Below are positions 1 through 9,626 of a DNA stretch of 64,000 nucleotides, in pieces. Positions within the stretch are counted from its first letter, which is position 1. Each line of letters starts with the position of its first letter. Location of the stretch: assembly GCF_022397915.1 (NCBI RefSeq), contig NZ_JAKEUO010000001.1, positions 511,258 to 575,257 of the forward strand, given 5' to 3'. This DNA is from Vibrio sp. Isolate34 (lineage in GTDB: Bacteria; Pseudomonadota; Gammaproteobacteria; Enterobacterales; Vibrionaceae). A program made the translations under genes and the position numbers. Below the pieces are notes generated by a model, which was not told where the DNA came from, did not search any database, and saw nothing but the letters and a program-made list of their open reading frames with translations.

Positions 1-169
1 ATAGGATGATACCGTCTGGATTGAATTCACGAATATCCGCTTCTTCTACGTCCCAGCTCCAAAGTTCACAGTAAACACCGATCTCACGAATACGACGAGC
101 TACTAGCTGTGTGTATTGAGAACCGAAGTCCAGAATTAGAATACGTTGGTCATGAATATTTTTAGTCAT
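1..169 (-). CDS. guaA: GMP synthase (glutamine-hydrolysing), N-terminal part, cut by window edge
   Basis: Only about the first 56 codons are inside the window. The translation begins [20 protein letters not shown], the start of the class I glutamine amidotransferase domain of GuaA; the [16 protein letters not shown] stretch is typical. The enzyme converts XMP to GMP using ammonia released from glutamine, in the cytoplasm. It lies downstream of guaB on the same strand, as in the guaBA operon of E. coli, but the gap here is about 200 bases and contains a terminator-like hairpin. Identity is secure; the rest of the gene cannot be judged. Confidence 0.95.
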   Translation of the reverse strand, partial: MTKNIHDQRILILDFGSQYTQLVARRIREIGVYCELWSWDVEEADIREFNPDGIIL

Positions 170-321
170 TGTAAGCAGTCTTATTGGCTATGTGATAAAA
201 CGGAGGCGAGTTTACTCACCTCTGATTAACTCTTCAAGAAATAAAGCAAACGTTTTCGCTGGTTATCTGTAGGGCGATATTTTGTGAGAATCACTCTCTA
301 AACAAAACAGGCCTCAAATAA

Positions 322-352
322 AATAATGTGCCGACTAAATCAGCACATTATT
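322..352 (-). terminator. Terminator-like hairpin between guaB and guaA
   Basis: A perfect 10-bp inverted repeat, AATAATGTGC (322-331) and GCACATTATT (343-352), with an 11-nt loop. Read on the minus strand it lies just after the guaB stop and runs into TTTTATTT, as an intrinsic terminator would. The stem is AT-rich, so termination may be only partial. Confidence 0.6.
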
Positions 353-371
353 CAAACGTTTGGACGTATCA

Positions 372-1835
372 TTAACCTAAACGGTAGTTAGGTGCTTCTT
401 TCGTGATCTGAACATCGTGTACGTGAGATTCTTTCATGCCCGCACCAGAGATACGAACAAACTCAGCTTTAGTACGCATGTCTTCAACAGTTGCAGAACC
501 CGTTAGGCCCATGCTTGAGCGTAGACCGCCCATCTGTTGGTGAACGATCTCTTTTAGACGACCTTTGTATGCGATACGACCTTCAATACCTTCTGGAACA
601 AGCTTGTCTGCAGCGTTGTCAGATTGGAAGTAACGGTCAGAAGAACCTTGAGACATAGCGCCAAGAGAACCCATACCACGGTAAGACTTGTAAGAACGAC
701 CGTTGTAAAGGATAACTTCACCCGGTGCTTCTTCAGTACCAGCGAACATTGAACCAACCATCACACAAGATGCGCCAGCAACGATAGCTTTACAGATATC
801 GCCAGAGAAGCGGATGCCGCCATCTGCGATTACTGGAATACCGTACTCGTTTGCAACTTCAGCTGCGTCTGCGATTGCTGTTACTTGAGGAACACCAACA
901 CCAGTAACGATACGAGTCGTACAGATTGAACCAGGGCCGATACCAACTTTAACTGCACTAACACCGGCTTCGATAAGAGCACGAGCGCCAGCGCCAGTTG
1001 CTACGTTACCACCGATGATTTGTAGATCAGGGTATGCAGCGCGAGTTTCGCGGATACGGTTAAGTACGCCTTCAGAGTGACCGTGTGAAGAGTCGATAAG
1101 TAGAACGTCTACGCCAGCTTCAACTAGAGCAGCAACGCGCTCTTCGTTACCAGCACCAGCACCAACAGCTGCACCTACACGTAGGCTGCCGCGCTCATCT
1201 TTACAAGCGTTTGGTTTACGTTCTGCTTTGTGGAAATCTTTTGCAGTGATCATTCCAGTCAGTTGGAAGTCATCATTTACAACAAGAACTTTTTCAACAC
1301 GCGCTTCGTGCATTTTCTCTTGAACTTCTTCACGAGTTGCACCTTCTTTAACAGAAGCAAGGCGAGCTTTAGGCGTCATTACCACATCAACTTTCTTAGA
1401 AAGGTCAGTAACAAAGCGAACGTCACGGCCAGTAATGATACCAACCAATTCGTTTGTTTCAGTAACAACAGGGAAACCGGCGAAGCCGTGTTTTTGAGTA
1501 AGGGCTACAACATCAGCGATTGTCGCGTCAGGGCTTACAGTTACGGGGTGAGAAACCACACCAGCTTCGTAAATTTTAACCTGGCGAACCATTTCAGCTT
1601 GCTGCTCGATTGACATATTCTTATGAATAAAGCCAATACCACCTTCTTGCGCAAGGGCAATTGCTAGGCGTGCTTCCGTAACAGTATCCATCGATGCAGA
1701 GATCATTGGGATGTTTAAAGAAATGTTTTTCGTTAACTGAGTGCGAAGATCAGCTGTGTTCGGAAGAACGGTTGAGTGTGCTGGGACGAGTAAAACGTCA
1801 TCAAAAGTTAAAGCTTCTTTTGCGATTCGTAGCAT
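372..1835 (-). CDS. guaB: Inosine-5'-monophosphate dehydrogenase
   Basis: IMP dehydrogenase oxidises IMP to XMP with NAD, the first committed step of GMP synthesis. The protein is 487 aa when started at [19 protein letters not shown], as in E. coli. An in-frame ATG two codons upstream (1839-1841) is possible but less conserved. A CBS pair lies roughly at residues 95-200 inside the TIM barrel. The catalytic loop [11 protein letters not shown] holds the active-site Cys near residue 305, and the flap region with [12 protein letters not shown] is intact. It is divergent from xseA, as in E. coli, and upstream of guaA. No sign of truncation. Confidence 0.97.
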   Translation of the reverse strand: MLRIAKEALTFDDVLLVPAHSTVLPNTADLRTQLTKNISLNIPMISASMDTVTEARLAIALAQEGGIGFIHKNMSIEQQAEMVRQVKIYEAGVVSHPVTVSPDATIADVVALTQKHGFAGFPVVTETNELVGIITGRDVRFVTDLSKKVDVVMTPKARLASVKEGATREEVQEKMHEARVEKVLVVNDDFQLTGMITAKDFHKAERKPNACKDERGSLRVGAAVGAGAGNEERVAALVEAGVDVLLIDSSHGHSEGVLNRIRETRAAYPDLQIIGGNVATGAGARALIEAGVSAVKVGIGPGSICTTRIVTGVGVPQVTAIADAAEVANEYGIPVIADGGIRFSGDICKAIVAGASCVMVGSMFAGTEEAPGEVILYNGRSYKSYRGMGSLGAMSQGSSDRYFQSDNAADKLVPEGIEGRIAYKGRLKEIVHQQMGGLRSSMGLTGSATVEDMRTKAEFVRISGAGMKESHVHDVQITKEAPNYRLG

Positions 1836-2079
1836 TTGCAATATCTCACAACAAAGGTGTTAAAAGGAGTAAACCCAACTTTATCGTTTCGCATAATAAA
1901 GTGATTTGGATTTGATATTGCAGACGGATTATACGCACAGCGAAATCGCTTGGCTACACATTTTTGTATTTTTAATTTGCATTTACCCCCTTGCTATGTA
2001 TTATATTGCCGCTATCTTCCATACTCACGCCCTGTGAGATTCCAAGAAAGACCTTCCTTCAAGGAAAGATAGTGCTTCT

Positions 2080-3420
2080 ATGACTAATCCAAACATCTTT
2101 ACTGTTTCTCGCCTCAACTCAGAGGTTCGTCTCCTATTAGAAAACGAAATGGGAATAGTGTGGCTCGTTGGTGAAATCTCAAACTTCTCAGCACCTGTCT
2201 CTGGTCACTGGTACCTCACGCTTAAAGACTCTCGCGCTCAAGTTAAGTGCGCCATGTTTCGTGGCAATAACCGACGTGTGACCTTTAAGCCTCAGAACGG
2301 CAATCAAGTTTTAGTCAAAGCTCGCCTGTCTCTTTACGAGCCACGCGGTGACTATCAACTGATCATCGAAAGCATGCTGCCCGAGGGTGACGGTAAACTT
2401 CAGCAAGAGTTTGAAAAGCTGAAGATGAACCTAGCCGCAGAGGGACTGTTTACTCAATCGAGTAAGCAAGCTCTTCCTGAACACCCAAAACGCGTTGGCG
2501 TTATCACCTCTAAAAGCGGTGCAGCGCTGTTTGATATTCTTGATGTCTTGAAAAGACGCGATCCTTCACTGCCAGTGGTGGTTTACCCAACCATGGTTCA
2601 GGGCGAAGAGGCCGCTATTCAGATTGCACAAGCGATTGGACGAGCTAACGAACGCAATGAATGTGATGTGTTGATCGTGGGTCGTGGCGGCGGTTCGTTA
2701 GAAGACCTATGGTGCTTCAATAACGAGATTGTTGCTCGCACAATCGCAGCAAGCCAAATCCCGATTATCAGTGCAGTTGGCCACGAAGTTGATGTCACTA
2801 TCGCCGATTTCGTCGCAGATATGCGCGCTCCAACACCATCAGCAGCCGCAGAATTGGTTAGCCGTGATAACAGTCATAAAGAACAAGCTTTCGCGTCTAA
2901 ACGTGCTCGCTTAGTCAGTGCGATTCGTCATGTGTTAATCAAACAAGCGCAATCAACTCAAACGTTGAAATACCGCTTAGAGAAACAACACCCTAGCTAC
3001 CAACTGCAAAAGCAGAGTCAGCAGCTTGATGACCTAGATATGCGTTTGCGTCGTGGTATGACTCAATACCTAAAGCAGCATGCACAGCGTGTTGAACGTA
3101 AACAGCACCAGCTTCAATTGAACTCGCCAGTGAAGCGCCTTGGCGAGCAGAAACTGCATCTGCAACGTTCAGAGCAAAAGCTATTGGATGCGATGGATAA
3201 GACGTTACTAACGACTCGCCACCAGCTCGCTATGGCTGCAGAGAAGTTAGAAACAGTGAGCCCGCTGGCTACTCTAAAACGTGGCTACAGCATTACTCAT
3301 TCTGCATCGAGCAATACCGTATCATCAATTAATGATGTCGAAGTCGGTGAAGTGATCACCACTCAGGTGGAAGATGGCGTGATTGAATCGCAAGTGACCC
3401 AGAAAACAGCAAAAGCGTAA
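2080..3420 (+). CDS. xseA: Exodeoxyribonuclease VII large subunit
   Basis: The 446-aa protein matches XseA in length and order. An N-terminal OB-fold (about residues 8-100, with IWLVGEISNFSAPVSGHWYLTLKD-like sequence) is followed by the catalytic domain with GRGGGSLEDLWCFN and ISAVGHEVDVTIADFVAD, and then a long Gln/Lys-rich coiled region. With XseB it degrades single-stranded DNA to oligonucleotides in the cytoplasm. It is divergent from guaB and convergent with ureG. In E. coli the gene beyond xseA is yfgJ; here the whole urea cluster lies between them. Confidence 0.96.
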   Translation: MTNPNIFTVSRLNSEVRLLLENEMGIVWLVGEISNFSAPVSGHWYLTLKDSRAQVKCAMFRGNNRRVTFKPQNGNQVLVKARLSLYEPRGDYQLIIESMLPEGDGKLQQEFEKLKMNLAAEGLFTQSSKQALPEHPKRVGVITSKSGAALFDILDVLKRRDPSLPVVVYPTMVQGEEAAIQIAQAIGRANERNECDVLIVGRGGGSLEDLWCFNNEIVARTIAASQIPIISAVGHEVDVTIADFVADMRAPTPSAAAELVSRDNSHKEQAFASKRARLVSAIRHVLIKQAQSTQTLKYRLEKQHPSYQLQKQSQQLDDLDMRLRRGMTQYLKQHAQRVERKQHQLQLNSPVKRLGEQKLHLQRSEQKLLDAMDKTLLTTRHQLAMAAEKLETVSPLATLKRGYSITHSASSNTVSSINDVEVGEVITTQVEDGVIESQVTQKTAKA

Positions 3421-3443
3421 GCAGCTAATCTGCACTCAATTAG

Positions 3444-3472
3444 AAAGCCCTATCAGATTTGATAGGGCTTTT
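3444..3472. terminator. Bidirectional terminator between xseA and ureG
   Basis: AAAGCCCTATCA (3444-3455) pairs with TGATAGGGCTTT (3460-3471) across a 4-nt loop. Flanking A and T runs let it serve xseA on the plus strand and probably the end of the ure operon on the minus strand, since the two are convergent here. Confidence 0.8.
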
Positions 3473-3506
3473 GCTTATGGGGGGAATAATCAGGAGCTGC
3501 GAGTGA

Positions 3507-4145
3507 CTAGCTTGTCTTCTCTGGCTCTTTAAGAGTGAGCATACCTTCGGTCACGATAAAGTTGATGATGGTGTCTAAACCTTTGCTCTCTTTGAGGTTG
3601 GTAAACACAAACGGCTTGGTTGGACGCATACGTTGCGTGTCTTGCTCCATCACTTCTAGAGACGCACCGACATACGGCGCTAAATCAATTTTGTTAATCA
3701 CCAACAGATCAGATCGTGTAATACCCGGCCCACCTTTACGTGGGATCTTCTCCCCTTCCGCTACATCGATAACATAGATAGTCAGGTCGGCTAATTCAGG
3801 GCTAAACGTCGCACTCAGGTTGTCGCCACCACTCTCTACAAACACCACATCAAGGTTCTTATGCAGCTTAGCTAGCTCTTCGACTGCTGCGAGGTTCATC
3901 GACGCATCTTCACGAATCGCGGTATGTGGGCAACCGCCTGTTTCTACACCGATAATGCGGTCAGGTTCGAGAGCTTCAGCTCGTGTCAGTATCTTTGCAT
4001 CTTCTTGGGTGTAAATGTCGTTGGTTACTACGGCAATGTTGAGCTTGTCGCGAATCGCCTTACACAGCACTTCCAACAGTGCAGTTTTACCAGACCCAAC
4101 TGGGCCGCCAATACCAATTCGAAGGGGTTGCTTATAACTTTCCAT
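3507..4145 (-). CDS. ureG: Urease accessory GTPase UreG
   Basis: UreG is the SIMIBI-class GTPase that delivers nickel during assembly of the urease active site, acting with UreD, UreF and UreE. The 212-aa protein has the P-loop GPVGSGKT at residues 14-21, the metal-binding Cys-Pro-His at 72-74 and an [11 protein letters not shown] guanine-specificity segment. It is the last gene of the urt-ure array, 48 bases after ureF, and ends convergent to xseA. Complete, with no missing motif. Confidence 0.97.
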   Translation of the reverse strand: MESYKQPLRIGIGGPVGSGKTALLEVLCKAIRDKLNIAVVTNDIYTQEDAKILTRAEALEPDRIIGVETGGCPHTAIREDASMNLAAVEELAKLHKNLDVVFVESGGDNLSATFSPELADLTIYVIDVAEGEKIPRKGGPGITRSDLLVINKIDLAPYVGASLEVMEQDTQRMRPTKPFVFTNLKESKGLDTIINFIVTEGMLTLKEPEKTS

Positions 4146-4193
4146 GATCTACTTCCTTATATTCTTTTCTTGCTACCTCGTTAGCGCTGATCG

Positions 4194-4874
4194 CTACGAA
4201 CGAAATAGCCGTGTGTATTGTGTTTCGTGCAGTGAACTCGCTAATGCCATCGAAGGCGAAAAGCTACCTATCATCCAATCTTCAATTGTGCGTGCTTTCT
4301 CAATCACCTCGGGAAAGGTATTAGTGATATTAATCAGCGCCAACTGCCCATCGGTTTGGCCTAAAGGCACCAGTTTGACGCCTGCCGTAACGATATTTTC
4401 AAGCCAGCTCCATAAGTAACCTTGCTTGAGGCTTTCTAAATCAATGTCCCAATGTTGAGCTGCGATACACATTCCTAATAGCTGGTTTGGGTGGCTATCA
4501 ATCGACTCCACTTCCGAAATATCGATATCTAATCGCTTTAGCAAGGTGTTTAACGCCAGCCCGCGCTGCTTCTCTTCTGCTCGTAATTCACTGGTTTCAC
4601 GGCTTGAGTACAAGTAGTTACACCAATGCTCAATTTCATCGAGTTCACCTTTTTCTAGAGCATGATAAAGACGTTCTAAGATAGGTAATTCCAAGGTCGC
4701 GACACTGGAACTGACGATGGTATTAAGCCACTGTTCCATGCTATCGCGATTGGTCACCCACCCTGCCTCAACCGCCAACTCAAGACCTTGCGAATAAGTG
4801 AAACCACCAATCGGCAACGACGGACTGATTAATTGAAACAGACGATAAATGGCGACATTTTCTGTTGTGCTCAT
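4194..4874 (-). CDS. ureF: Urease accessory protein UreF
   Basis: The 226-aa, mostly helical protein carries the UreF N-terminal signature LFQLISPSLPIGGFTYSQGLE. UreF bridges UreD and UreG in the complex that loads nickel and CO2 into apo-urease and is thought to gate UreG GTPase activity. It sits between ureJ and ureG, 40 bases after the ureJ stop. Length and order are usual for the family. Confidence 0.95.
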   Translation of the reverse strand: MSTTENVAIYRLFQLISPSLPIGGFTYSQGLELAVEAGWVTNRDSMEQWLNTIVSSSVATLELPILERLYHALEKGELDEIEHWCNYLYSSRETSELRAEEKQRGLALNTLLKRLDIDISEVESIDSHPNQLLGMCIAAQHWDIDLESLKQGYLWSWLENIVTAGVKLVPLGQTDGQLALINITNTFPEVIEKARTIEDWMIGSFSPSMALASSLHETQYTRLFRS

Positions 4875-4914
4875 ACTCTGCTCTCTGTCTTCTAAAATCG
4901 AAAAGTTCGAGAGC

Positions 4915-5511
4915 TTACGCGCCTAACAGTAATAGTGCGCTCGCTGAAGCGACACCAACAGACAGCCATTTAGAGTAAACTGCGCGACCAACAAACGTAC
5001 CGATAACCATTAATGCCAAAGCAGTGAGGCTCATACCTATTGCAAATTGAGTTAGGTTGCTCGCAGCTTCAACGCCGTGTGCGTAACCATGGAAAAACAA
5101 CATCGCAATGGAAGCGACTAATACGCTGTTTACACGCTTGGTTGATGGTGAGAATACGTGCCATAGACATAGGCTGACGACGAACAGAGAAGCGATGATT
5201 GCTGGTTCAACAATCACAGAGAAACCTAAGGCTTGGCCTGCGATAAGCCCAACGACCAATGAAGCCAATCCACCGCCAATCAAAGCGGCTTTTATCTTGG
5301 TTGAAAACGACAGTGCGCCAATTAACAAGCCGAAAGCGATCAACATGATCAGGTGATCCATACCTGTCACAGGGTGAGTTAAGCCAGACATAAATGAGTG
5401 AGACTCATGAACCGAATGCGAACCATGTCCTGGGTGAGCCAAAGCCATCGTTGATGTTGTTAGAGAAGCCAGTGTGAAAGTGCTTAAGCCTGCTGCTGTT
5501 TTAAAGTTCAT
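4915..5511 (-). CDS. ureJ: HupE/UreJ family nickel permease
   Basis: A 198-aa membrane protein with an N-terminal signal-like helix ending at ALAHPGHG, then about six hydrophobic segments. The family motifs HPVTGMDHLIMLIAFG and FFHGYAHGVEA, with conserved His and Asp, are visible. HupE/UreJ proteins mediate nickel uptake for urease or hydrogenase. Its place inside the ure array, between ureE and ureF, points to urease. No other nickel transporter gene is present in the window, so this is the likely local metal supply. Confidence 0.9.
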   Translation of the reverse strand: MNFKTAAGLSTFTLASLTTSTMALAHPGHGSHSVHESHSFMSGLTHPVTGMDHLIMLIAFGLLIGALSFSTKIKAALIGGGLASLVVGLIAGQALGFSVIVEPAIIASLFVVSLCLWHVFSPSTKRVNSVLVASIAMLFFHGYAHGVEAASNLTQFAIGMSLTALALMVIGTFVGRAVYSKWLSVGVASASALLLLGA

Positions 5512-5583
5512 CGCGTAATCCTTGCTTTATTGTTATTAATATCGTTGTTTTATCTATCATTAGATGAGTCTCAAATGACTCGA

Positions 5584-6036
5584 TTAGTGATGGTGGTGAT
5601 GACCACCAGAGCGACCACCATAGGCGCCACCTTCAGGTTCAAAGGGTTGCTTTTCTGTGGTCACTGTCGCACCCAAACCTTCAACCATTTCGTCCAAAAC
5701 ATGGTCGTGTTGATAACGCACCCAACCCGCTTCTACTTGCAGTGGTACATGTCGATTACCAAGGTGGTAAGCAACACGAGTTAATAGGTGCGAGTCTTCA
5801 CAGTAAACGGTCGACACGGTTTCCGGCGCCGCTTTTACTTCAACCGTTAAACCACACTCACTAGTTAATTGCTCTCCGCCACGCAAGATATGACCGCGTG
5901 GTAGAAACAATCCAGCATTGCGCCCGTCATCGAGCATCACCTTAAGGCGACTTTTAATGCGGCTATCGATAGGCAGGCTTAAATAGCCGTCCGGTGCATT
6001 TTGTATTTGAGTATTCAGTTGAGTAAGTTCAATCAT
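5584..6036 (-). CDS. ureE: Urease accessory protein UreE, nickel chaperone
   Basis: A 150-aa cytoplasmic metallochaperone that binds nickel and passes it to UreG. The N-terminal peptide-binding domain includes FLPRGHILRGGEQL, and the metal-binding domain includes VAYHLGNRHVPLQ and RYQHDHVLDEMVEGLG. The C-terminus is a short glycine and histidine tail with five terminal His (146-150), as in His-tailed UreE proteins, which store extra nickel. The gap to ureC contains three 26-bp tandem repeats. Confidence 0.96.
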   Translation of the reverse strand: MIELTQLNTQIQNAPDGYLSLPIDSRIKSRLKVMLDDGRNAGLFLPRGHILRGGEQLTSECGLTVEVKAAPETVSTVYCEDSHLLTRVAYHLGNRHVPLQVEAGWVRYQHDHVLDEMVEGLGATVTTEKQPFEPEGGAYGGRSGGHHHHH

Positions 6037-6074
6037 GCTATTACCTCAATCTCCTTGTGAGATTTATAACGTTC

Positions 6075-6152
6075 AAAATAAGAGCCCTCAGCCAAGAGCT
6101 AAAATACGAGCTTCAGGCAAAGACTTAAAATAAGAGCCTTCAGCCGAGCTAT
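6075..6152. repeat. Three 26-bp tandem repeats between ureC and ureE
   Basis: Three imperfect head-to-tail copies of 26 bases start at 6075, 6101 and 6127. They share AAAATAAGAGCCYTCAGCC (copies 1 and 3) or the diverged AAAATACGAGCTTCAGGCA (copy 2). The array fills most of the gap and its end touches the ureC stop codon; a partial fourth AAAATAG follows inside ureC. No coding role is evident. Confidence 0.8.
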
Positions 6153-7855
6153 TAAAATAGAAAATATCTTTGAGCCATTGGCAGCTCTTCAGCAGGCTCA
6201 CACGTCAGCAGTTCACCATCAGCGCGCACTTGATACGTCTGAGAATCGACTTCGATCTTCGGCATCCAATCGTTAAGCTTCATGTCGGCTTTGCTGATGT
6301 TTCGGCAGTTGCTGACTACGCCAATCAAACTCTGCAAACCCAACTGCTTATCGATGTTCTGTGCCTTGGCTTCCTTGGAAACAAACAGCATCGATGTGTT
6401 CTGACATGCCTTGCCATAGCTACCAAACATAGAGCGATAGTGAACAGGCTGAGGTGTTGGGATTGAAGCGTTAGGATCACCCATGGGTGCCATCGCGATC
6501 ATGCCACCTTTCAAAATCACACTTGGTTTCACACCAAAGAAGGCTGGTTTCCACAACACGAGATCCGCGAGTTTTCCTGCTTCGATAGAGCCGATCTCAT
6601 GTGCCATGCCGTGCGTGATCGCAGGGTTAATAGTGTACTTAGCGACATAACGTCTTAAGCGGAAGTTATCGCTGTAGTCGGAATCTTCTTTTAGGCTGCC
6701 ACGCTGCACTTTCATCTTGTGTGCAGTTTGCCAAGTACGGGTTACGACCTCGCCTACGCGACCCATTGCCTGTGAATCCGAAGCGATCATCGAGAATGCA
6801 CCTAAGTCATGAAGAATATCTTCTGCAGCAATGGTTTCACGGCGAATACGCGATTCAGCGAACGCGACATCTTCAGCAATCGAAGGTGATAAATGGTGAC
6901 ACACCATCAGCATATCCAAATGCTCATCGACCGTATTGACGGTATAAGGTCGTGTCGGATTGGTAGAAGAAGGCAGAACATTCGGCTCACCTGCTGCGCG
7001 AATAATATCGGGAGCATGACCACCACCCGCACCTTCCGTGTGGTACGTATGGATTACGCGATCACCGATGGCGCTAAGGGTCGATTCAACAAAACCCGAT
7101 TCATTTAGCGTATCGGTGTGAATCGCTACTTGTACGTCCATTTCATCGGCAACACTCAAGCAGGTATCAATTGAAGCGGGTGTGGTTCCCCAGTCTTCAT
7201 GCAACTTCAAACCCACAGCACCTGCTGCCACTTGCTCACGCAATGCTTCCGGTTGGCTAGCGTTGCCTTTCCCGAGTAAACCAAAGTTCATTGGGAATTG
7301 ATCGAGTGATTCCAACATACGGTGCATGTTCCACGGACCCGGTGTACATGTCGTCGCGTTAGTACCGGTATTCGGCCCCGTACCACCGCCTATCATAGTC
7401 GTAACACCCGACGCCAACGCTTCTTCTATCTGTTGCGGACAGATGAAGTGAATATGTGAGTCGATGCCACCCGCGGTGAGGATCGAACCCTCACCGGCTA
7501 AAATTTCCGTACCCGGACCAATCACAATATCGACGCCAGGTTGAACATCTGGGTTTCCTGCTTTGCCTAATGCTTGAACTCGGCCGTCTTTGATTGCGAC
7601 ATCGGCTTTTACAATGCCCCAGTAGTCCAACACAATCGCGTTAGTGATCACCAAGTCTGGCGTTTCGGCACTTGGACGCTGGCTTTGACCTTGCCCATCG
7701 CGAATCACTTTACCGCCGCCGAACTTCACTTCGTCGCCGTATACGGTGTAATCCTTTTCAACTTCTAGCCATAAATCGGTATCAGCAAGACGCACTCGGT
7801 CTCCGATTGTTGGCCCAAACATTTCGGCGTAAGCCTGTTTGGATATCTTCGCCAT
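6152..7855 (-). CDS. ureC: Urease alpha subunit UreC, catalytic
   Basis: Hydrolyses urea to ammonia and carbamate at a di-nickel centre. Started at [16 protein letters not shown] the protein is 567 aa, and the active-site residues fall at the Klebsiella numbers: His134, His136, Lys217 (carbamylated), His219, His246, His272, Cys319-His320 of the flap, and Asp360. All are present, so the enzyme should be functional. A TTG two codons upstream (7859-7861) is in frame, but the ATG at 7853-7855 follows AAAGGAT at good spacing. It lies 40 bases after ureB. Confidence 0.98.
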   Translation of the reverse strand: MAKISKQAYAEMFGPTIGDRVRLADTDLWLEVEKDYTVYGDEVKFGGGKVIRDGQGQSQRPSAETPDLVITNAIVLDYWGIVKADVAIKDGRVQALGKAGNPDVQPGVDIVIGPGTEILAGEGSILTAGGIDSHIHFICPQQIEEALASGVTTMIGGGTGPNTGTNATTCTPGPWNMHRMLESLDQFPMNFGLLGKGNASQPEALREQVAAGAVGLKLHEDWGTTPASIDTCLSVADEMDVQVAIHTDTLNESGFVESTLSAIGDRVIHTYHTEGAGGGHAPDIIRAAGEPNVLPSSTNPTRPYTVNTVDEHLDMLMVCHHLSPSIAEDVAFAESRIRRETIAAEDILHDLGAFSMIASDSQAMGRVGEVVTRTWQTAHKMKVQRGSLKEDSDYSDNFRLRRYVAKYTINPAITHGMAHEIGSIEAGKLADLVLWKPAFFGVKPSVILKGGMIAMAPMGDPNASIPTPQPVHYRSMFGSYGKACQNTSMLFVSKEAKAQNIDKQLGLQSLIGVVSNCRNISKADMKLNDWMPKIEVDSQTYQVRADGELLTCEPAEELPMAQRYFLF

Positions 7856-7895
7856 GATCAATCCTTTGTTGTTTTCATTGTTTCCGTGAGAGCGC

Positions 7896-8231
7896 TTAGA
7901 GCTTGCCCATCACTTTCCCTTGGAAGCCGTAGATCTCTAACTTACCGGCATAACGCACCAACTCGACGCTGCGCGACTGACCCGGTTCAAAACGGGTGGC
8001 GGTGCCTGCTGGGATATTGAGTCGAAAACCTTTAGTGGCTTCTCGGTCAAAGATCAGCGAAGGGTTTGCTTCGTAGAAGTGGTAATGAGAGCCAATTTGC
8101 ACGGGACGATCGCCAATGTTCTGTACCTTTACGGACGTCGTATCTCGACCTTCATTAAGAGTGATGTCACCGGGAGCGGTTTCTACTTTTCCGGGAACTA
8201 AGCCTGAATATTGTTTGGTGGAGCCAGCCAT
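7896..8231 (-). CDS. ureB: Urease beta subunit UreB
   Basis: A 111-aa structural subunit of the (ABC)3 urease trimer. It carries [28 protein letters not shown] sequence and a C-terminal [19 protein letters not shown]. Separate UreA and UreB chains are the usual bacterial arrangement, unlike the fused subunit of Helicobacter. It starts 11 bases after the ureA stop, so the pair is probably translationally coupled. Confidence 0.97.
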   Translation of the reverse strand: MAGSTKQYSGLVPGKVETAPGDITLNEGRDTTSVKVQNIGDRPVQIGSHYHFYEANPSLIFDREATKGFRLNIPAGTATRFEPGQSRSVELVRYAGKLEIYGFQGKVMGKL

Positions 8232-8242
8232 ATTTCTTCTCC

Positions 8243-8545
8243 CTACACGATAGGTTCATGAACGGTCACCAACTTGGTGCCATCAGGAAAAGTGGCTTCG
8301 ACTTGTACATCTGGGATCATGGAAGGGATCCCCTCCATAACGTCATCGACAGTAAGCAGTGTGCGTCCAAAATCCATCAATTCCGAAACGGTTTTACCCT
8401 CACGGGCCCCCTCAAGAATGGCACTGCTGATCAGCGCAATAGATTCTGGGTAATTGAGTTTTAAGCCTTTTTGTTTGCGCTGCTGTGCCAGCATTCCTGC
8501 GCAGAAGATAAGGAGCTTATCTTTTTCTCTTGGTGTTAATTCCAT
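8243..8545 (-). CDS. ureA: Urease gamma subunit UreA
   Basis: The 100-aa gamma subunit begins [20 protein letters not shown], typical of the family, and ends near [11 protein letters not shown]. The length is normal. The gap to ureD is 133 bases and holds a strong terminator-like hairpin, so ureABC may also be transcribed from a start inside that gap. No convincing promoter could be picked out there. Confidence 0.97.
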   Translation of the reverse strand: MELTPREKDKLLIFCAGMLAQQRKQKGLKLNYPESIALISSAILEGAREGKTVSELMDFGRTLLTVDDVMEGIPSMIPDVQVEATFPDGTKLVTVHEPIV

Positions 8546-8633
8546 TTAGCCGCCCGCTGTTAGTGTTGTTTTCTTATTGCTCAGAAACGCATGAGCAGTA
8601 AGTGGGATTCAATCACAGCAAGCTTGAAAAAAT

Positions 8634-8663
8634 GTACCGAGGGCCGGAAGTCGCCCTCGGTAC
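8634..8663 (-). terminator. Terminator-like hairpin between ureD and ureA
   Basis: A perfect 11-bp inverted repeat: GTACCGAGGGC (8634-8644) and GCCCTCGGTAC (8653-8663), with an 8-nt loop. On the minus strand, the coding strand of the operon, it is followed by ATTTTTTC, the form of an intrinsic terminator. It stands 16 bases past the ureD stop and about 90 bases before ureA. Confidence 0.75.
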
Positions 8664-8678
8664 AAATAGGGCTAATCG

Positions 8679-9626
8679 CTAAGTCGCCCAAATCCTTGGT
8701 AAATCAGGAGTCGTACCACATAAATGAGAGCGAGTTGCTTGCCATATCTGACCAAAGGCCTGGAGGATGTCTTCACTCCAATAACCCAAGGCTCGCACCA
8801 CAATCAATCCTTCTATCTGCGTCGCACCCAATATTAATGTGGGTTCACTCGACGTTTTTGATGTAACTGATTGCTGTGAAGCTTGCTGTGTAATAGATAA
8901 GAGCAAGCTCTGTACCAACTCTAAATCTTGCTTCTCATTTGAGGTGAGATAAAAGGTTCCCATCATTGAAAAATCAAGTAACCCCATATTTATCATCAAC
9001 TTATCGCCACCATGAAAATTAAAACCTTCAGTCAGAAGCCTTTGATTATCAAGGTAGATTTCCGTCTTCCCAACAAGGTGACCACGCTCAAATCCCTCAT
9101 TCTGTGCAGGCCGCCCAAAACAGTGCATCTCCCAACCCCAAAACTGTGCACCCTTTTCAAGGCGAATTTCAGTGTCTAAACGAACGTGTGCATTGGGGAA
9201 AAAGATGTTCTCTTGTGGCATCCATTCCAAGCGCGCACCTTTCTTCACTCGAAGGGTTTGCTTCTGCTTGGCGTACTTGTTGTTAGAACGATAGAACTTG
9301 GTCGCTCCGGGGGTGGTGATCAACGTATGAGCACCACTTTCTACGGTTACCTCAATATTGAGAGTGTCACCACCCACCACTCCGCCGGGGGGATGGAGTA
9401 AGTAGGTGTGACATGTTTCCCCATCAGGATACAGGGGGCGTTGCACCGCAAGCGGACCAGACTGCTGACGATTCTTTAATACGGTTTTGTCACCGCGGTC
9501 GATAAAAGTGAGATTTAGGCTTGCTTGCCAACCATCTCGAATATCTTGTTCGATAGTCTCATTCAGAGACAAGGCTTCAACTAAAGAAGCGCTCCTTACT
9601 TCATTCGGAGAAAAGAGAGAATTCAT
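8679..9626 (-). CDS. ureD: Urease accessory protein UreD
   Basis: UreD (UreH) binds apo-urease first and recruits UreF and UreG. The 315-aa protein contains the family stretches LTFIDRGDKTVLKNRQQSGPL, LHPPGGVVGGDTL, TTPGATKFYRS and WMPQENIFF. Its ATG shares the 4-base overlap ATGA with the urtE stop (9623-9626). That overlap physically joins the urea transporter genes to the urease genes. Confidence 0.95.
   Translation of the reverse strand: MNSLFSPNEVRSASLVEALSLNETIEQDIRDGWQASLNLTFIDRGDKTVLKNRQQSGPLAVQRPLYPDGETCHTYLLHPPGGVVGGDTLNIEVTVESGAHTLITTPGATKFYRSNNKYAKQKQTLRVKKGARLEWMPQENIFFPNAHVRLDTEIRLEKGAQFWGWEMHCFGRPAQNEGFERGHLVGKTEIYLDNQRLLTEGFNFHGGDKLMINMGLLDFSMMGTFYLTSNEKQDLELVQSLLLSITQQASQQSVTSKTSSEPTLILGATQIEGLIVVRALGYWSEDILQAFGQIWQATRSHLCGTTPDLPRIWAT

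Noticed and set aside
1230..1613. Plus-strand 127-aa ORF inside guaB
   Set aside because: It is antisense to a fully conserved gene, has no ribosome site and no family resemblance.
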